Source: Marsupella aquatica
Taxonomy: Eukaryota; Marchantiophyta
Length of the DNA: 64,000 nucleotides
Direction of reading: 5' to 3'
Assembly (NCBI GenBank): GCA_973895155.1
Contig: OZ316893.1
Coordinates: forward strand, 10,478,001 to 10,542,000
Made by a program: the position numbers and the translations under genes. The notes under the pieces are model-generated. The model saw only the letters and a list, made by a program, of their open reading frames with translations. It searched no databases and was not told the DNA's origin. This document shows positions 23,801 through 35,302 of the stretch, piece after piece (within the stretch, counting starts at the first letter, position 1; each line of letters starts with the position of its first letter).

Positions 23801-23978
23801 ATCTTTCCAACCTGCATACACGAATACATCGATTTGCAAACGTCTTGTATCTGGACATGGCTCAACCATTCATCACAGCCAGAGAATCTAGGCACCGATC
23901 AAACTCTTCAAAGCTATTGAAGTGCTCTCCCAACTTGATTCGAGCAGCCTCTACTACCACTGTAACAGAGGAAGACAT
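20840..23978 (-). pseudogene. mudrA-type MULE transposase, multi-exon
   Basis: Minus-strand exons: a likely start ATG at 23978; an acidic exon about 23810-23530; the main exon 23435-22352; 22247-22133; 21983-21644; a SWIM exon within 21593-21228; and a last exon about 21226-20840. Main exon: CPFRVRCSRVKGGGH (MuDR N-domain), then catalytic Asp in MVSLDACHTKNRKYPTQLFL and in IVIMSDRQKGL. Exon 21983-21644 has TSNPAEQANSGLLPF with the likely catalytic Glu. The SWIM finger is CTCMELQEMVWPCQH. A CCHC knuckle CSRCGKVGHNKRSC closes the protein. This order matches MURA. Lesions: TAG at 23337-23339 in the main exon frame, a TAG after NPWAT near 21228, and no clean joint to the first ATG exon. Either these are disabling changes or some introns are misplaced. 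Confidence 0.85.
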
Positions 23979-23999
23979 GTCATCACGTTAATATGTATA

Positions 24000-24958
24000 C
24001 AATGACATCAATGTTCATGTGCGGAAGCTACATGCCTGGATGGGAACTCAAACGGTGTCATACTTTCAAATCACATTGGACTGACACACATTGTATGAAA
24101 ATAAGAAATGTCCAGACAATCTGATGGCACCTTCTTCAGTAGTTCTGCCATCCAATATCCTCGGGGGGTTCTCAACATTCTTTCGAGCCCTCTGACGTTC
24201 TTGTGTGTCTTGCGTTTGTGCCCTCTCATGATAGGGGACATTGACTTCCCAAACATCACCTCTGGTCCACAAATGCATGAGTCATTGTCCTCCATGCCTG
24301 ACACTGTCCCTCTAAGCGTACTTTACACATTAGGGGAGTGGAAACACTCACGACCCTGCCATGCGAGCTCATGCGCAAAGCATGTGCACAAAAAAAGTGT
24401 CGTGTGAAATGACAGGTACGTGCAAAAGTTCTGTAACATGTCAGTGATTTGGCGGGTCATCCTCTGAAAACATTATCCACCCTGTATTCTATTCAAGATA
24501 TAAGCATGTTTAGCTTTTTCGCGCCTAAGCCAACTGTTACTCCAAACCCTAATTTGTTTAACTATATATAATCTAATACATTTTTTATACATGGATGTAA
24601 ATGTCTACACTGCTTTGTATATGTTGTGGTTGCACTATGCTTGGTTCATCCAACATTGTGGTCATTGTATACAGTGATGTCAATGTATACATGATCTAAC
24701 TATGAGGCTCTATTTCATTGTGCGGCCGCACAACATAAGGTTTGTTTGACATCACGGTTCATGTTTGTACGCATTGTTGTCAATGTCTACATTGCGGGAT
24801 ACATTGATTCACTCGGAACTGTGATCGTAGTCAACCGCATTCGGCGACGCGGTCGGACACTGAAGAACAGTAGAACATGCTGCGTTTTACAGTGACAATC
24901 TCGCGTTATAAGAACTGCACAATGTGTTAGAAGAACATATCACACGAAATGGTACCTC
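24000..24958. other. MULE-1 subterminal right region
   Basis: No gene supported. It contains several GTATACA/TGTATAC palindromic motifs with CATTGTxxTCAATGT between them (24600-24800), shared with relics A and B near their right ends. They could be subterminal binding sites. Confidence 0.5.
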
Positions 24959-25051
24959 TGGTGGGCCCAGAGGTCCACTGGGAGGGCGTGGGAAACTTTT
25001 GGTCCATTAAGAGAGAAAGTTGCATTTGGAGGTCCACTAAGTATATCTCTC
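24959..25051 (-). repeat. MULE-1 right terminal inverted repeat
   Basis: Its complement starts GAGAGATATACTTAGTGGAC and runs through CTTAATGGACCAAAAGTTTC to the CTCTGGGCCCACC segment, matching the left end. It is followed directly by the CTTGTGTCCC target duplication. Confidence 0.92.
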
Positions 25052-25061
25052 CTTGTGTCCC

Positions 25062-27060
25062 TCACATTAGTAACTAATCAACGGACATTTTGTTCACTCT
25101 GCGATTGGTTATATTTGTACCGTTTCATTTCTTCACACCAGTTGTTTTATTTTGTTCTTTCACTGCCTTGTTCGTGCTTCTATTTGCTGGATCCTTACGC
25201 CAGTTACACCACTCACACAGTAATATTCTGTATACAGCATATCATATATTCAAATCCAAAATGATGGCCCTTTTCTTTACCGACACTACTAAAATTAAAT
25301 TACTGTCACCTGAAAGAAATATAAAAGAGCTCCTAGACCAAAAGTCAATGCTGTAGTGTGGGACCAGTTGCAAAGAAGCATTTTTATATAGAGTTTAATA
25401 ATATTTTATTCCTTTCTAATTTTTATAGAGAATATATTGCAGATGATTGTACATTACAGAACCCAATGTGATAGTAAACAGTATAAAATGTACGAAATAT
25501 GTGCTATGTATTCACAAGCAAAGGAGGGTCTAGACAAAAAAAAAAGTTACCCTTACTTGACAGTCAACAGTCTACAATGTACCATATGCACTTTGTAGTC
25601 ACAAGCAGCTGAGGCTCTAGACAAAAAGGTTGTCTATCAGTAGGCTGTTTGTCAGTGTGTCCATGTGCACGGCCAATTCCTGGGTGGAAGGGAATCGGGG
25701 AAAGAGAGAAGGGGTGGCGAAGCCGGTCAAATATTCAGGGTGAAAAACACTTGGAAATGCATGTATTACACTTGGACTCCACTGCCGGCACGCACTTGGA
25801 TTTTGTAAAACAAATCAGGTGTCAAGAGCTTTTCTCTAAACCCCTCTTTCTATCGGTGGGGTTTGTGTCAGAAGGATTGCACCTCAGGGAGTCAGGGGGC
25901 TTTAAACAGCCCAAGGTTTGACAGTGCCATTAATGCAATTCCATGGATGTCGCCCCAAATGGTCAATGGTGCACACTGGTGATGATATGAGCTGGCAGGG
26001 ACCCCAGCAGCAGGCAGAACTGTAAGGGCCAACTCGCATGTAAGGGGTCTACCCTTTGTGGCCCTAAAATTGACGTGGCCCTAAAATTGACGTGGCCCTA
26101 AAATTAGTGCATAAGAGAAAAATGCTATCACCTCCTCCCCTGCCAGTTTAGGGTCCTTGCAAGTCCCGACCTGTTTAAACCCTGTCCTTACGGCAGAAAC
26201 TTGGCAAATCAAAAGGCAAGGCCGTAAATTTTCCGGCCCTTGCAAGTCCCGACCTCAACTTCCACAGAAAACAAATGCCCTAAAGTAACACAATCATATT
26301 GCGACAGTCTGCCATTGCAAGTTTTGCCGTAGTGCACATGACATGTAGTGAGGACAAAGATTGACTCGTTAATGTAGAGATTCAATTGTCCTGAAGTGTT
26401 GCAAGGGTAAATGGCCACAACACACAAGGCCACTCACATTTTGGCCCTAAACCAGACAAGGTTGGGGTTCGACCCCGGTCTTGAGTCCACAGGCACAAGT
26501 TCAGAGAGCTCAGCATTGGTCCCATGGCCAGATCACATTGGCTAGAGTGCTGCAGCATGGGGGGCATGGAGGCCACTGACTTAACAAGGAAAATAATGAA
26601 CTCCCCTAACTGTTGAGTGATTATATGCATTACTTTTGGTATACATTTTACATAAAAAATAACATATCCCTCTCTCACCTGGACTTGAGGGGACTAGTAA
26701 CTGAAAGTATGTGTGTATATCATAAGTGGAAATTATTTACTCATTGTTGGTTCCTACAAATTATATGTGTTACATCATAGTAGGTAGTGGAAACACTCAA
26801 GTGTATTTAATTTTGAGGTCTCAAGTTTATGTCAAATCTCGGTCTCATCAAGTATGAGTGAGATGTTTTACGCAATTGGTTACCCCTCATAGAGATGCCC
26901 TGTCAATGACCATATATTGTGTGCACTCATTGATCTAGGGAAATAAATGAGGTTTATCATGGTATGGAGTGATCTCGTACACCATATATATATATCATAT
27001 TTTGATGTGCAATTACCGGGACCCATAGAGATGGGCTCTAAAAATTTTGCGTAAAGGAAT
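25062..27060. other. Intergenic with small repeats
   Basis: No gene supported. A 17-bp unit GTGGCCCTAAAATTGAC is repeated almost three times at 26058-26106. The phrase CCTTGCAAGTCCCGACCT occurs at about 26155 and 26238. Confidence 0.5.
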
Positions 27061-27781
27061 AGAGAAGGGATATACTTAATGGACTTCCAAATGCAACTTT
27101 TTTACTTAACAGACCAAAAGTTTCACATACTCTCCCAGTGGACCTCTGGGCTCACCAGAGGTACCAATTTGAGTGAGATGTTCTTCTAACGCACTGTGCA
27201 GTCCTTATAACAAGAAATTGTCATTGTAAACTATTTCCTTTGTATTTTGAATATTAAAGTGACAATCTATTCTAAAAAGTTGAGACTGAGGCTAGGGCAC
27301 AAAGGCACTTGTGTGCTCTAATGCCGCCGCAAACTTGTCCAATTGTAGTTTGAATACAATAGCCACATTGTAATCAACAAAACTAGGAAGCCATGGAGCT
27401 GTGGCGCTACGGTGCTCCATTGCGGCCAGGGGCTACGGCGCTTGTGCAATCCACACACTGCGGTGTTATCATCGGCCTATTACACATGACCAACCACGGT
27501 GTCCACAGGGTACGTCATGGACCTGAACTAGGTGGTAAAGTTTCCTATTACACATGACCAACCACGGTGTCCACAGGGTACGTCATGGACCTGAACTAGG
27601 TGGTAAAGTTTCCTATTACACATGACCAACCACGGTGTCCACAGGGTACGTCATGGACCTGAACTAGGTGGTAAAGTTTTTCACGTACAGGAACATTGTT
27701 ATACAAAGTAGGCCCGCAGGTCCATTGGGAGGGAATCTGAAACTTTGGGTCTCTAAAGTAAATCCACTAAGTATATCTCTC
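27061..27781. mobile_element. Non-autonomous MULE-1 family derivative (relic D)
   Basis: About 720 bp. The left end (GGGATATACTTAATGGACTT, CCAGTGGACCTCTGGGCTCA) corresponds to the MULE-1 right end. The right end corresponds, on the complement, to the MULE-1 left end and finishes in CACTAAGTATATCTCTC, so the element lies inverted relative to MULE-1. The middle keeps only subterminal DNA of both sides and carries a triplicated 68-bp block. No coding sequence and no clear target duplication. Confidence 0.75.
27476..27679. repeat. Perfect 68-bp tandem triplication
   Basis: Three copies, starting at 27476, 27544 and 27612, contain CACATGACCAACCACGGTGT and GAACTAGGTGGTAAAGTTT with no difference seen between copies. 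The unit corresponds to the single subterminal segment of MULE-1 near 14755-14820 on the complement, so the expansion is specific to this derivative and recent. Confidence 0.92.
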
Positions 27782-28077
27782 AGTATTGAGAGAATTTTAA
27801 ATGGGTCAATATAAATGTTTATTAGAAAAATTAATGGGGTATAGAATCAAAAAATTGAGTATCCAGACAGGGAGAAATTTTAGGTGGTGGAAACACTCAA
27901 GTGCAGTTATTAGGTCTCAACTGAATAGTATGAGTGAGATCTTTGACACGATTGGTTGGTCCTCCTCCTCAAGGTGGGCCCTACAAAACTGGATACAGAT
28001 ATAAAGATAATTTAAAAGTTGTAAACAGGCATCCCCATAATTGCATATCAAAAAATTGCAGCCATATTTGTATGGCA

Positions 28078-28248
28078 AATAACACTCAATGATATAAGAG
28101 AACAGCACACATGTGTAGAACAAACAACACTCAATGATATAAGTGAACAGCAGCCGTGTAGGTAGAACAAACAACACTCAATGATATAAGAGAACAGCAC
28201 CCATATATGTAAAACAAACAACACTCAATCACGTAAGACAACAGTAGG
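28078..28248. repeat. ~57-bp tandem repeat, about three to four copies
   Basis: Units contain ACAACACTCAATGATATAAG followed by GAACAGCA and a variable TATG-rich part. The last copy is diverged (CTCAATCACGTAAGACAACA). Confidence 0.8.
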
Positions 28249-28489
28249 GTTTTATCAGGGTATGAGAACCTGTCCAGCCTGTGGACGCAGGCCATGTGAC
28301 ACAATATTCAGCCATGATTTGATGTGCGTTCAGCTAAAACGAGGGGCAACAGGAATATTTATTAGAAATATAATGAAATATAGGACAAGAATATTGAGCA
28401 TATGGGTATTCAGAAATTTATAAGGGGGGCGGAAGATTGGTTAGAAAAAGTAAGGCGTGTACTAAGAAATCAGAGATAGAAGTAGAAAG

Positions 28490-28720
28490 AAACTTCAGAG
28501 GAAAGAAAGGGTGGTTATTGAATCTGAAGGGCTGTAATCGAACTAAAATCCACAAATCAGTAACTGCCAGTCTGGCAGATTTCAAATCTAACTACTGCTA
28601 GGAGGATAGAAAGGGTGGTTGCTGAACCTAAAGGGGTGTGATGAATTAAAATCTACAATGTAGTATCCGCCAGTCAGGCTGATTCCAAATGTGGTTAGGG
28701 CCAGTAAAATTCAGTGAGTG
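28490..28720. repeat. Imperfect ~110-bp direct repeat
   Basis: The block AGAAAGGGTGGTTATTGAAT, with ACTAAAATCCACAA and GCCAGTCTGGCAGATT, recurs from about 28608 in altered form. Function unknown. Confidence 0.6.
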
Positions 28721-30320
28721 GATAGCAAAGTTGCAGGTTTACATGAGTTTGCCAACACAATCTTGCTAGTAGACTGAAAGTTTGACTTCTTTTTCCTAGC
28801 CAACAAAATCTTCCTGATAGACTGAAAGTTAGACAACTTATTTTCTTAGCGAGAGGGGAAAAAAGGCAATAAGTTAAATCAAGACTGAAAGTAAGGTCGT
28901 CGACCTTGTTCTAATAGGGGCAAGCGTATGTTGTCTGCAAGTTAGAATAATACCTTTCCTTCAGTGAAAAATCTAAGATATTTAATCTCAATATCCCAAA
29001 AATCTCCGCCCAGAACAAACAGGACGAGCCACATGCTGGAAGTTGGATATGATTGCTATCTTTGGATTGAGTAAATAGAGGTCACACGTGAGGAACACAA
29101 CTTAAAAGGATGTCGCAGCTCTTTGTCGTAGAACCGAGTTTCTCGTAGTGCTCATTTGAAAAACGAACCTCCAGTGCAAAACCAGACAAAGAGAACTGCA
29201 AAGGCTGCGTTGGACTTTTCACGCACTTTGAAAGCAACAATCATTGAAAAGAATACCATGACTAGAGTACAATTGGAAATGAGCGGGTCTTGAAAGATAC
29301 GAGTTAATCCCCTAAGGTCAATCACGTGTCCAGCAGTTTAATTACTGAAAACCAGTTGGCCCCCAAAAACATATATGGCTAGCGAAGATGTAGTAGTCCA
29401 TAAGAAAGACACAAGACACCAATCTAGTCAAAGGTTGTTCTATCTTGGCTGCAAACAGACCGGGATAGCTTTTCAGCAATCGACATGGTTGACCCCAAAC
29501 TCACATTTAAAATTTAGGGCAAACGTAGCAGTCCTCATGACCAGCACTGTGAATATTGACAACTTCGGTCCGCTGAGAAGTTCGAAGATATTTCACAGAT
29601 CCCAAGTCAGGTGCACCTTCTTGGAAAAGCAAGGAACAACCGGTTACTTCTAGCACAGCTCGCCTTACCTCACATTATAGGTTACTGCAAAGAAAAACTC
29701 ATCTCATCTGCAAGGATGTACCCCTAAGAAGGTTTTCACCAACAAAACGATACTGACAACAACCAGAGCTTATATGACTCTTGAAGGGTACATAGATTTG
29801 ACTTCTACTAGATCATCAGAGATTTACCGGGATAGTAGTGATATTTTAACAATAGGGACTACACAAGATACCCTTCATATCGCTTACCAGATGAGACTCA
29901 TTTCATAATTAGACGCAGGACTTGCAACATAGTCAGCTCTACAATTCCAGTTAATAGCCACCATATATGATTTGCCATCTCAATATTCTCAGTGCCAGAA
30001 ATTTAAAACTAATGCCTCTCTAGAGGTATGTTCCCATCATACTTCACATTTCAATATCTCTAATCTCCATCTTGGGCCCTGCAGCATTCACACATCATTG
30101 TTAGTCACAACCAATAAACATATCTCTACGTACGAGGCACGAAAGGCACATACAGAATCCAGAAGTGCCATTAAAATACACACAAGAACAACTCTGCTAC
30201 AGTCTAGTCTTTTAAGAAGAAAATTCACGACTGAAACGCAAATAATGATTTCCGCACGGCAATAGCCAATTCACAGTACACAACGAGCATAGAATTTGTG
30301 TGAAATTTATGATTGAAGTC
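28721..30320. other. Intergenic, downstream of the HP30-like gene
   Basis: No exon of a recognised protein was found. A 92-codon frame with ATG at 29375 (plus) shows no family resemblance and is not called. The gene's 3' untranslated region may extend into the upper end of this interval. Confidence 0.5.
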
Positions 30321-30321
30321 T

Positions 30322-32900
30322 CTAGGTAGCTAACAGCTTACTCCTTGCCTTGACAACAGAAAAGTTTTGACAAATTGTGACTTTATTCGTCAATGGCTCG
30401 AAAGGTTCATTCTTCCCGGGAATAATGACACGCAATTGAAAAATGATGAGGTATACCTTTTCACATGTTCAAGTATGAGAAGCCTAGGACCTGGTGGAAT
30501 TCGTACTTCGCTAAGGGCACTGCACGACATCCAGCAAACCCCACCCAGCCTCCGATATTAGAAGCATTACAGAGAAGCAAACTCACGATCCAAAACTGTT
30601 AATTGCCAATAAATTAATGTTCACGAGAAAGTACTTGATCATCAAGAACGGCGACAAGAACCGTTCAAGAACAGAAATCATGCTTAAATGCTATAGACGT
30701 AATGTGTTGCGAGACAAATAAATGGAAGCACTCCTTAACAAAACCCAGGCCAACCGACGAATGATTACCTGTCGTTAAGGAGGGGTAGAGTAGTGTCTGT
30801 AAGCAATCCTTTTTTGAAGTTCTTCTCATATTTTTGAAGGCCGAGAGTGTTAAGCATTCTCTTGCTCTGTGAATATAACACGTCCTCGGCAGGAGGCTGA
30901 GAGAAAGTTGTGCCCAGCTGTAGACAATGACAGACTCATGAAAAGCTACCCACAAAACTCGCCCAAATGAGCTGGATAACATGTCGAACCTGATTCCACA
31001 TCTCAAATTACAAGATAATGTGATTCCCTGTCCACTCCAACAGCTTCTGACCGAAAGCGCAAACATCTAAACATACCTTGTAGATACCACCTTGCAAAAG
31101 TGCAAAAAATACACCTGTTGCAAGAGCATTTCCAGCCACATTCGGACCACCAATTCCACTCACAACAGAGAAAATGGCACCTGATCCAAACGCAGCAACC
31201 ATACTGCACACAGCAAAATCCAGCATCGACTTATTTTTAAAAGCTCAGTCACTAAACATCTCACGCCATAAAAAGACAATTATGATAAATCGAAACAGGG
31301 TCAATGACTAATATACAAGAAAAGAACAACATCCATTTCCTTGACGTTTAGGCCCAATATCTCCTTGAAACAGAAGCTGCCTTTCACTAGGACATTTCCG
31401 AATTGAAACTACTAGGTCGGCGACATCTGTACCCGGAAAGCAACCAGAACACACATTGAGATCATGACGTTGATCGTGTGTATCCCATATTTAACATCAC
31501 AAAAACGAACAAAACCTTAAACCTGTGGTATCCATTGGACAAGAGTCTGCAGTTCTCACGGTCCCTCGCATATCCAGAAAGAGGATCTCAAAGAAGAAAT
31601 ATTCCTACTAACAAATTGTGCATGAGAAATATGCAAGTTTTTCACATTGCGATTCCATTCGGTGTATTCAAGAACTGTGTAAAGTAACCAGCTCACCTCG
31701 TTTGGACATCTTCAACACCACCTCGAAATCGCTTCATGGCACAGGTTATGCCGGCATTGACGCCCGTCATCACAGCAAAGTTCCGAGCTTGCATCATCGG
31801 CCCTCCTGTCAACGCCTGCAACCAAAAGTAAGATCAGCCGTAATGGTAGAGCCGAGAAGTGCGTGATGCATAATCGCTCCCTAGGAAAGTAGACGGTCCT
31901 GCACAAAGGTTAAACTTATAGATGCAAAACCCTACGTAGGGTTTTATCACAAAATTTCGATATGTGCCGTATTCCAATAAATTGATGATACAGGAAACGA
32001 CTAGAAAGATCTTCTCAAAAGTTCTGAATCAAAAAGGCGTCTGGCTACGGTAGCTTGAGGATAACATAAGATATTCGATAGTTTACGACCTCCAGTTTCG
32101 ACAGCCCCAAAAGCTACAACAGTTTGACATCACTACCGGTTCTCTGCCCAAGAAATCAGGAAGAGGACTGAACTGTCATCTCTTCTCGGGCTTCTTGACT
32201 AAGGACAATCCATACCCTTTGTAGACATGTGAAGGATTATAATAGGGAAGCATTGATCCCCAATACGAAATTCGTCCAATTTCAATTAATGTGAGATCAA
32301 ACTGTGACTGTCCCATGAGGCACCTTCAAATGCTGACGCGCTCTGAACACCAACTTGTCCCTTAGTGCAATTTCCGCAAACGATTTGTGGGACTCGCATC
32401 GCATCGACACAGACAGCACAGTCATCTACACGGATGATTTGTTCCCACACGACTCCAGTTCGCGCCGAAATGAAAAAGAATCCGATGAAGATCAAGAAAC
32501 CCTAAATTTGTCACCAGAAAACACGCAGAAAGGGTTTACATGCATGCAGGCCATTGAGAATTAAGACAGGAAATTAATGTGAAGACTTGGACGGACAGAG
32601 TAGACAATTCTGATATGGTACCTTAGCTTGTTGTATCGAAGCCGCTGCTTGTGGATTCAAATTGCCAGTACTAGCCGGCAAACCCTGAGCCATATCCTGC
32701 GTGAAGGATCCCATCAGAGCACCGATAGCGCCACCCTGAAAGGCACTACCTGCCGTCACCATCGCGACCTCCACAGCCGCAGGCTGTTTCTTCAGCCATT
32801 TCTTCACTTTCACATCCAGCTCCTCGAGCTTTGCCTTCGCTTGCGTGAGAGGGTTCCCACTCACCATCCCCGCACTCTTCGTCTGCTGCGTCGCACTCAT
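30322..32900 (-). CDS. HP30-like Tim17/22/23 family protein with SAM domain
   Basis: Six exons on the minus strand: 32900-32622, 31815-31697, 31203-31077, 30917-30769, 30519-30457 and a terminal micro-exon about 30343-30322 (an acceptor five bases upstream is possible). Introns follow GT/AG and the joined frame stays open, about 252 residues. The start is ATG at 32900 (MSATQQTKSAG); the frame is open further upstream but without ATG. Four membrane segments: about 42-66 (VTAGSAFQGGAIGALMG), 104-122 (RNFAVMTGVNAGITCAM), 134-150 and 157-175 (ATGVFFALLQGGIYK). A SAM domain follows at about 199-246 (LGLQKYEKNFKKGLLTDTTL, PPGPRLLILEHVKR). This order matches plant HP30 proteins, which act in import of transit-peptide-lacking proteins at the chloroplast inner envelope and are also reported in mitochondria. 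It is flanked by transposon-rich DNA. Confidence 0.9.
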
Positions 32901-33244
32901 TGCGCTCTTTCGCTCTTCTCCTGTCGTCGGAATGGATATCAAAAGCTGGGGCTGTTTGTTCTCCTCCTCCACCTCCGCAATCAAAAGCTCGCGCCTCTCC
33001 TTTCTTTGCCAATTTCTCGCTTCTCAATCGGATCCCCTATATCACCACCGAAGGTCTTCTGCGCTCCGCCATGGCGTGGATGGGGAGGTTTGCTCGTCGT
33101 CCAAGGAGAGCTCTCTCATTCTCATTACGTTCACTAGCACCGACTGTCCTGTCATGTCATGTGGTAAATCCTGTCAGGAGACGAGGTTACCGGTGTATAA
33201 CCATTTCTACAGGGGTCTCCTATAATCATAATCTGGTGTCCTGA

Positions 33245-33480
33245 AAAGTTGAGCCTCTAACCTCTTTCCGGGCAGGAGTTAAGTACGCTAATGCAGGGCA
33301 GGGTTGGGGTTATAGGCTGTAACCTGCTCCCGAAATATTCAAAGAAGCTTCCCGGCTGCCGCCGGTCAGTTTCTTTTCATATTCCGGATGCAGGGTTACA
33401 GCCTAGTAACCCTGCGCCTAGACCTGCATTACCCTATACATGTCATGTCATTTCAAGTGTTCGCGTACTGTACAGTAAGC
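33245..33480. repeat. Inverted repeat / hairpin sequence
   Basis: The segment near 33290-33330 (TAATGCAGGGCAGGGTT, TATAGGCTGTAACCTGC) recurs in inverted form at about 33390-33436 (GCAGGGTTACAGCCTAGTAA, CCTGCATTACCCTATA). This forms a foldback with arms of about 40 bp. Related phrases (TAACCCTG, GTAACCTGCATTCCCT) occur at 48.17-48.43 kb, so it may be a small dispersed foldback family. Confidence 0.6.
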
Positions 33481-34179
33481 CTTACCGTTAGCCTCCTTTG
33501 GGCATGTAGGGCATTACAGTACTGTAATAGACGGACGGCTCATGGCTGGTCTAATTAATAGGTACATAGGCCCTATTACAGGCCGGCATTAATGAGACTG
33601 CCCGGCTTTAATTAACCCAGCGCTTTGATAATCTACAAACCCTTGTTTAATTAACCCAGTGCTTTGATAATGATTTCAAAGTTTCTTTTGTCCACCATCG
33701 AATAAGCCAGCTCAAGACTTCAAAATGAATGAATGATAGGGATTTTGTGCCATGACAAATATGTTTTGGTTCTTGTATTCTTGTTATTTTTTCAAGAGAT
33801 TGGTGATTTGGGATGATGATTTTGTGTCATTTAGCATTCTCTTGCACTATGACAAATGATGAACAGTTTACATTTGAGGTGAATATTGGAGGAACCCTTG
33901 CATAATTTGGAAAATGTGTATGTGTAATTGGTACTTTCTATTGTGTTATGATCCTACAACAATGTTTATGTATTCAATGAACTATCTGTTATGTAACAAG
34001 TTGCAACATTCTCTTGTATGTTGATAATAGAACACATAATACTACATGCTTTATGTATTCTTTAAACTTTGTTTCATGTAACACTTCTAAACATTTGTTT
34101 CTTTCATGAGAATACATATGTTGGAAGATAACATGGTTCACAACTTGGGGAAAGTTATAGACCTGTTTTGTCACCAATG

Positions 34180-35093
34180 CAGGAAAATACTTGATGGGGC
34201 CCCTCTAATGAAAGATATTCCTGACTAGCCCCCAACTTTTCAAATATACTTAATGGGGCCCCTTGTCCGTGCAACCCTTTCTCTCGACCTGTCATACTTA
34301 GTTTTCCCATTTTTTAATTGTAATGTACTATACTTTATACGTCAGTCCACAAGATGTACTGTCTAGAAGCAATTCAATGTACTTTTTTTTGGAAATACTT
34401 ATAGAATTTATGTACTAAGTATTTAGCACTTCTTACTCACATATTCTCTGCCCATATTCACTTGTTTCATGTTTTGAAATATTTCTACAATGGAAGTAGT
34501 CCTTAAGGCACGTACGTTTTGCTCTTTTTGGTTCTTTCTCTCAATTGTTTGGAATTATTCATAACTCAAAGCATTTCTCCAAAGCTTGGAATTATTCATA
34601 ACTGAAAGCATTTCTCCAAAGCATAGTTTCACCTGAACTTTAGGAAGGTGAACCAATGGATTTGGGTGCTATCCGGGTGGTGACATTTCGTATAACTTAT
34701 TTTTTGCAAATGACTCATGTGGTACTTAGACAATTCTTTGATACTATTTTTCCAAAACATGTTTGGAAATATTCACCTTAGACGGGAGCATTTCCTTGGT
34801 GTCATTTTTGTGATTTTTTAAAGATGTGAGCACCTAGGTAGAGTATATCAGGCAATTTATGCAATGTCACTTAAACAACAATTTTATTCTTTAGTTTAGT
34901 ACACAAGGCATTGATTGAATTCAGAAGGCATCAATTGAATTCATAAAAATGAGCATATAGAATGCCCATAGTAACAAGTGTTAAAGCTTTTAGATGACCT
35001 TATAATTTTGAGCTCAATGTTGGTGCAACAACTACAAAATTACCTATCAAAATCATATCGCAATTCACATCTCTATGCTTACTCAAAGTGACA
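34180..35093 (+). repeat. MULE-2 left inverted arm (~0.9 kb)
   Basis: It runs from CAGGAAAATACTTGATGGGG to about AGTGACAC and pairs with the right arm over nearly its full length (for example GGAAATGCTCCCGTCTAAGG on the other side). Many indels and base changes exist between arms, so the element is older than MULE-1. A local duplication of TTGGAATTATTCATAACT occurs near 34550-34600. Confidence 0.85.
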
Positions 35094-35302
35094 CCAAAGT
35101 CTGCAAAGTTCAATTTTTGTAAGAGTAACTATGTCAATCACGACTTTGTCTGTGTTTCATTTTTCAGGTTTGATTGAAGGATTTGCAACAACTTGTGAAG
35201 TCACATTTTTGCTTAGGGTTTACTGCAAATTTTGAGGTGACCTGCAGGGACTGATTGTTGCAATGTGATTTCACTGCACGAAAACTTTAATTTCTTGAAG
35301 CA

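Larger units (their letters stand above)
14600..25061. mobile_element. MULE-1: 10.4-kb Mutator-like element with extra genes
   Basis: The body spans 14610-25051 (10,442 bp). Both sides carry the identical 10-bp direct repeat CTTGTGTCCC (14600-14609 and 25052-25061), the target duplication size of Mutator-like elements. The ends are inverted repeats: both begin GAGAGATATACTTAGTGGAC and stay very similar for about 90-120 bp, the left end having one extra internal repeat of the TTCTCTCCCAATGGACC block. On the minus strand the element carries a mudrA-type transposase (20.8-24.0 kb). On the plus strand it carries an RPA-like gene (15.3-15.9 kb) and a C2H2/Lys-rich multi-exon gene (16.8-19.7 kb), followed by a 141-bp tandem array. 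Nearly identical ends suggest recent insertion, though in-frame stops in the genes suggest this copy may be defective. Confidence 0.93.

Noticed and set aside
28261-30320. Possible additional exons of the HP30-like gene or a separate gene (ATG at 29375)
   Set aside because: No resemblance to the family C-terminus and no consistent splice chain; the gene already ends plausibly at about 30322.
32901-32984. N-terminal extension of the HP30-like protein
   Set aside because: The upstream frame is open but has no ATG; the ATG at 32900 gives the expected family length.
33071-33244. Divergent plus-strand ORF starting MAWMGRFARRPRRALSFS, resembling a mitochondrial targeting start
   Set aside because: Only about 57 codons, no downstream exon recognised, and it lies in the presumed promoter of the HP30-like gene. 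An arginine-rich start alone is not enough.
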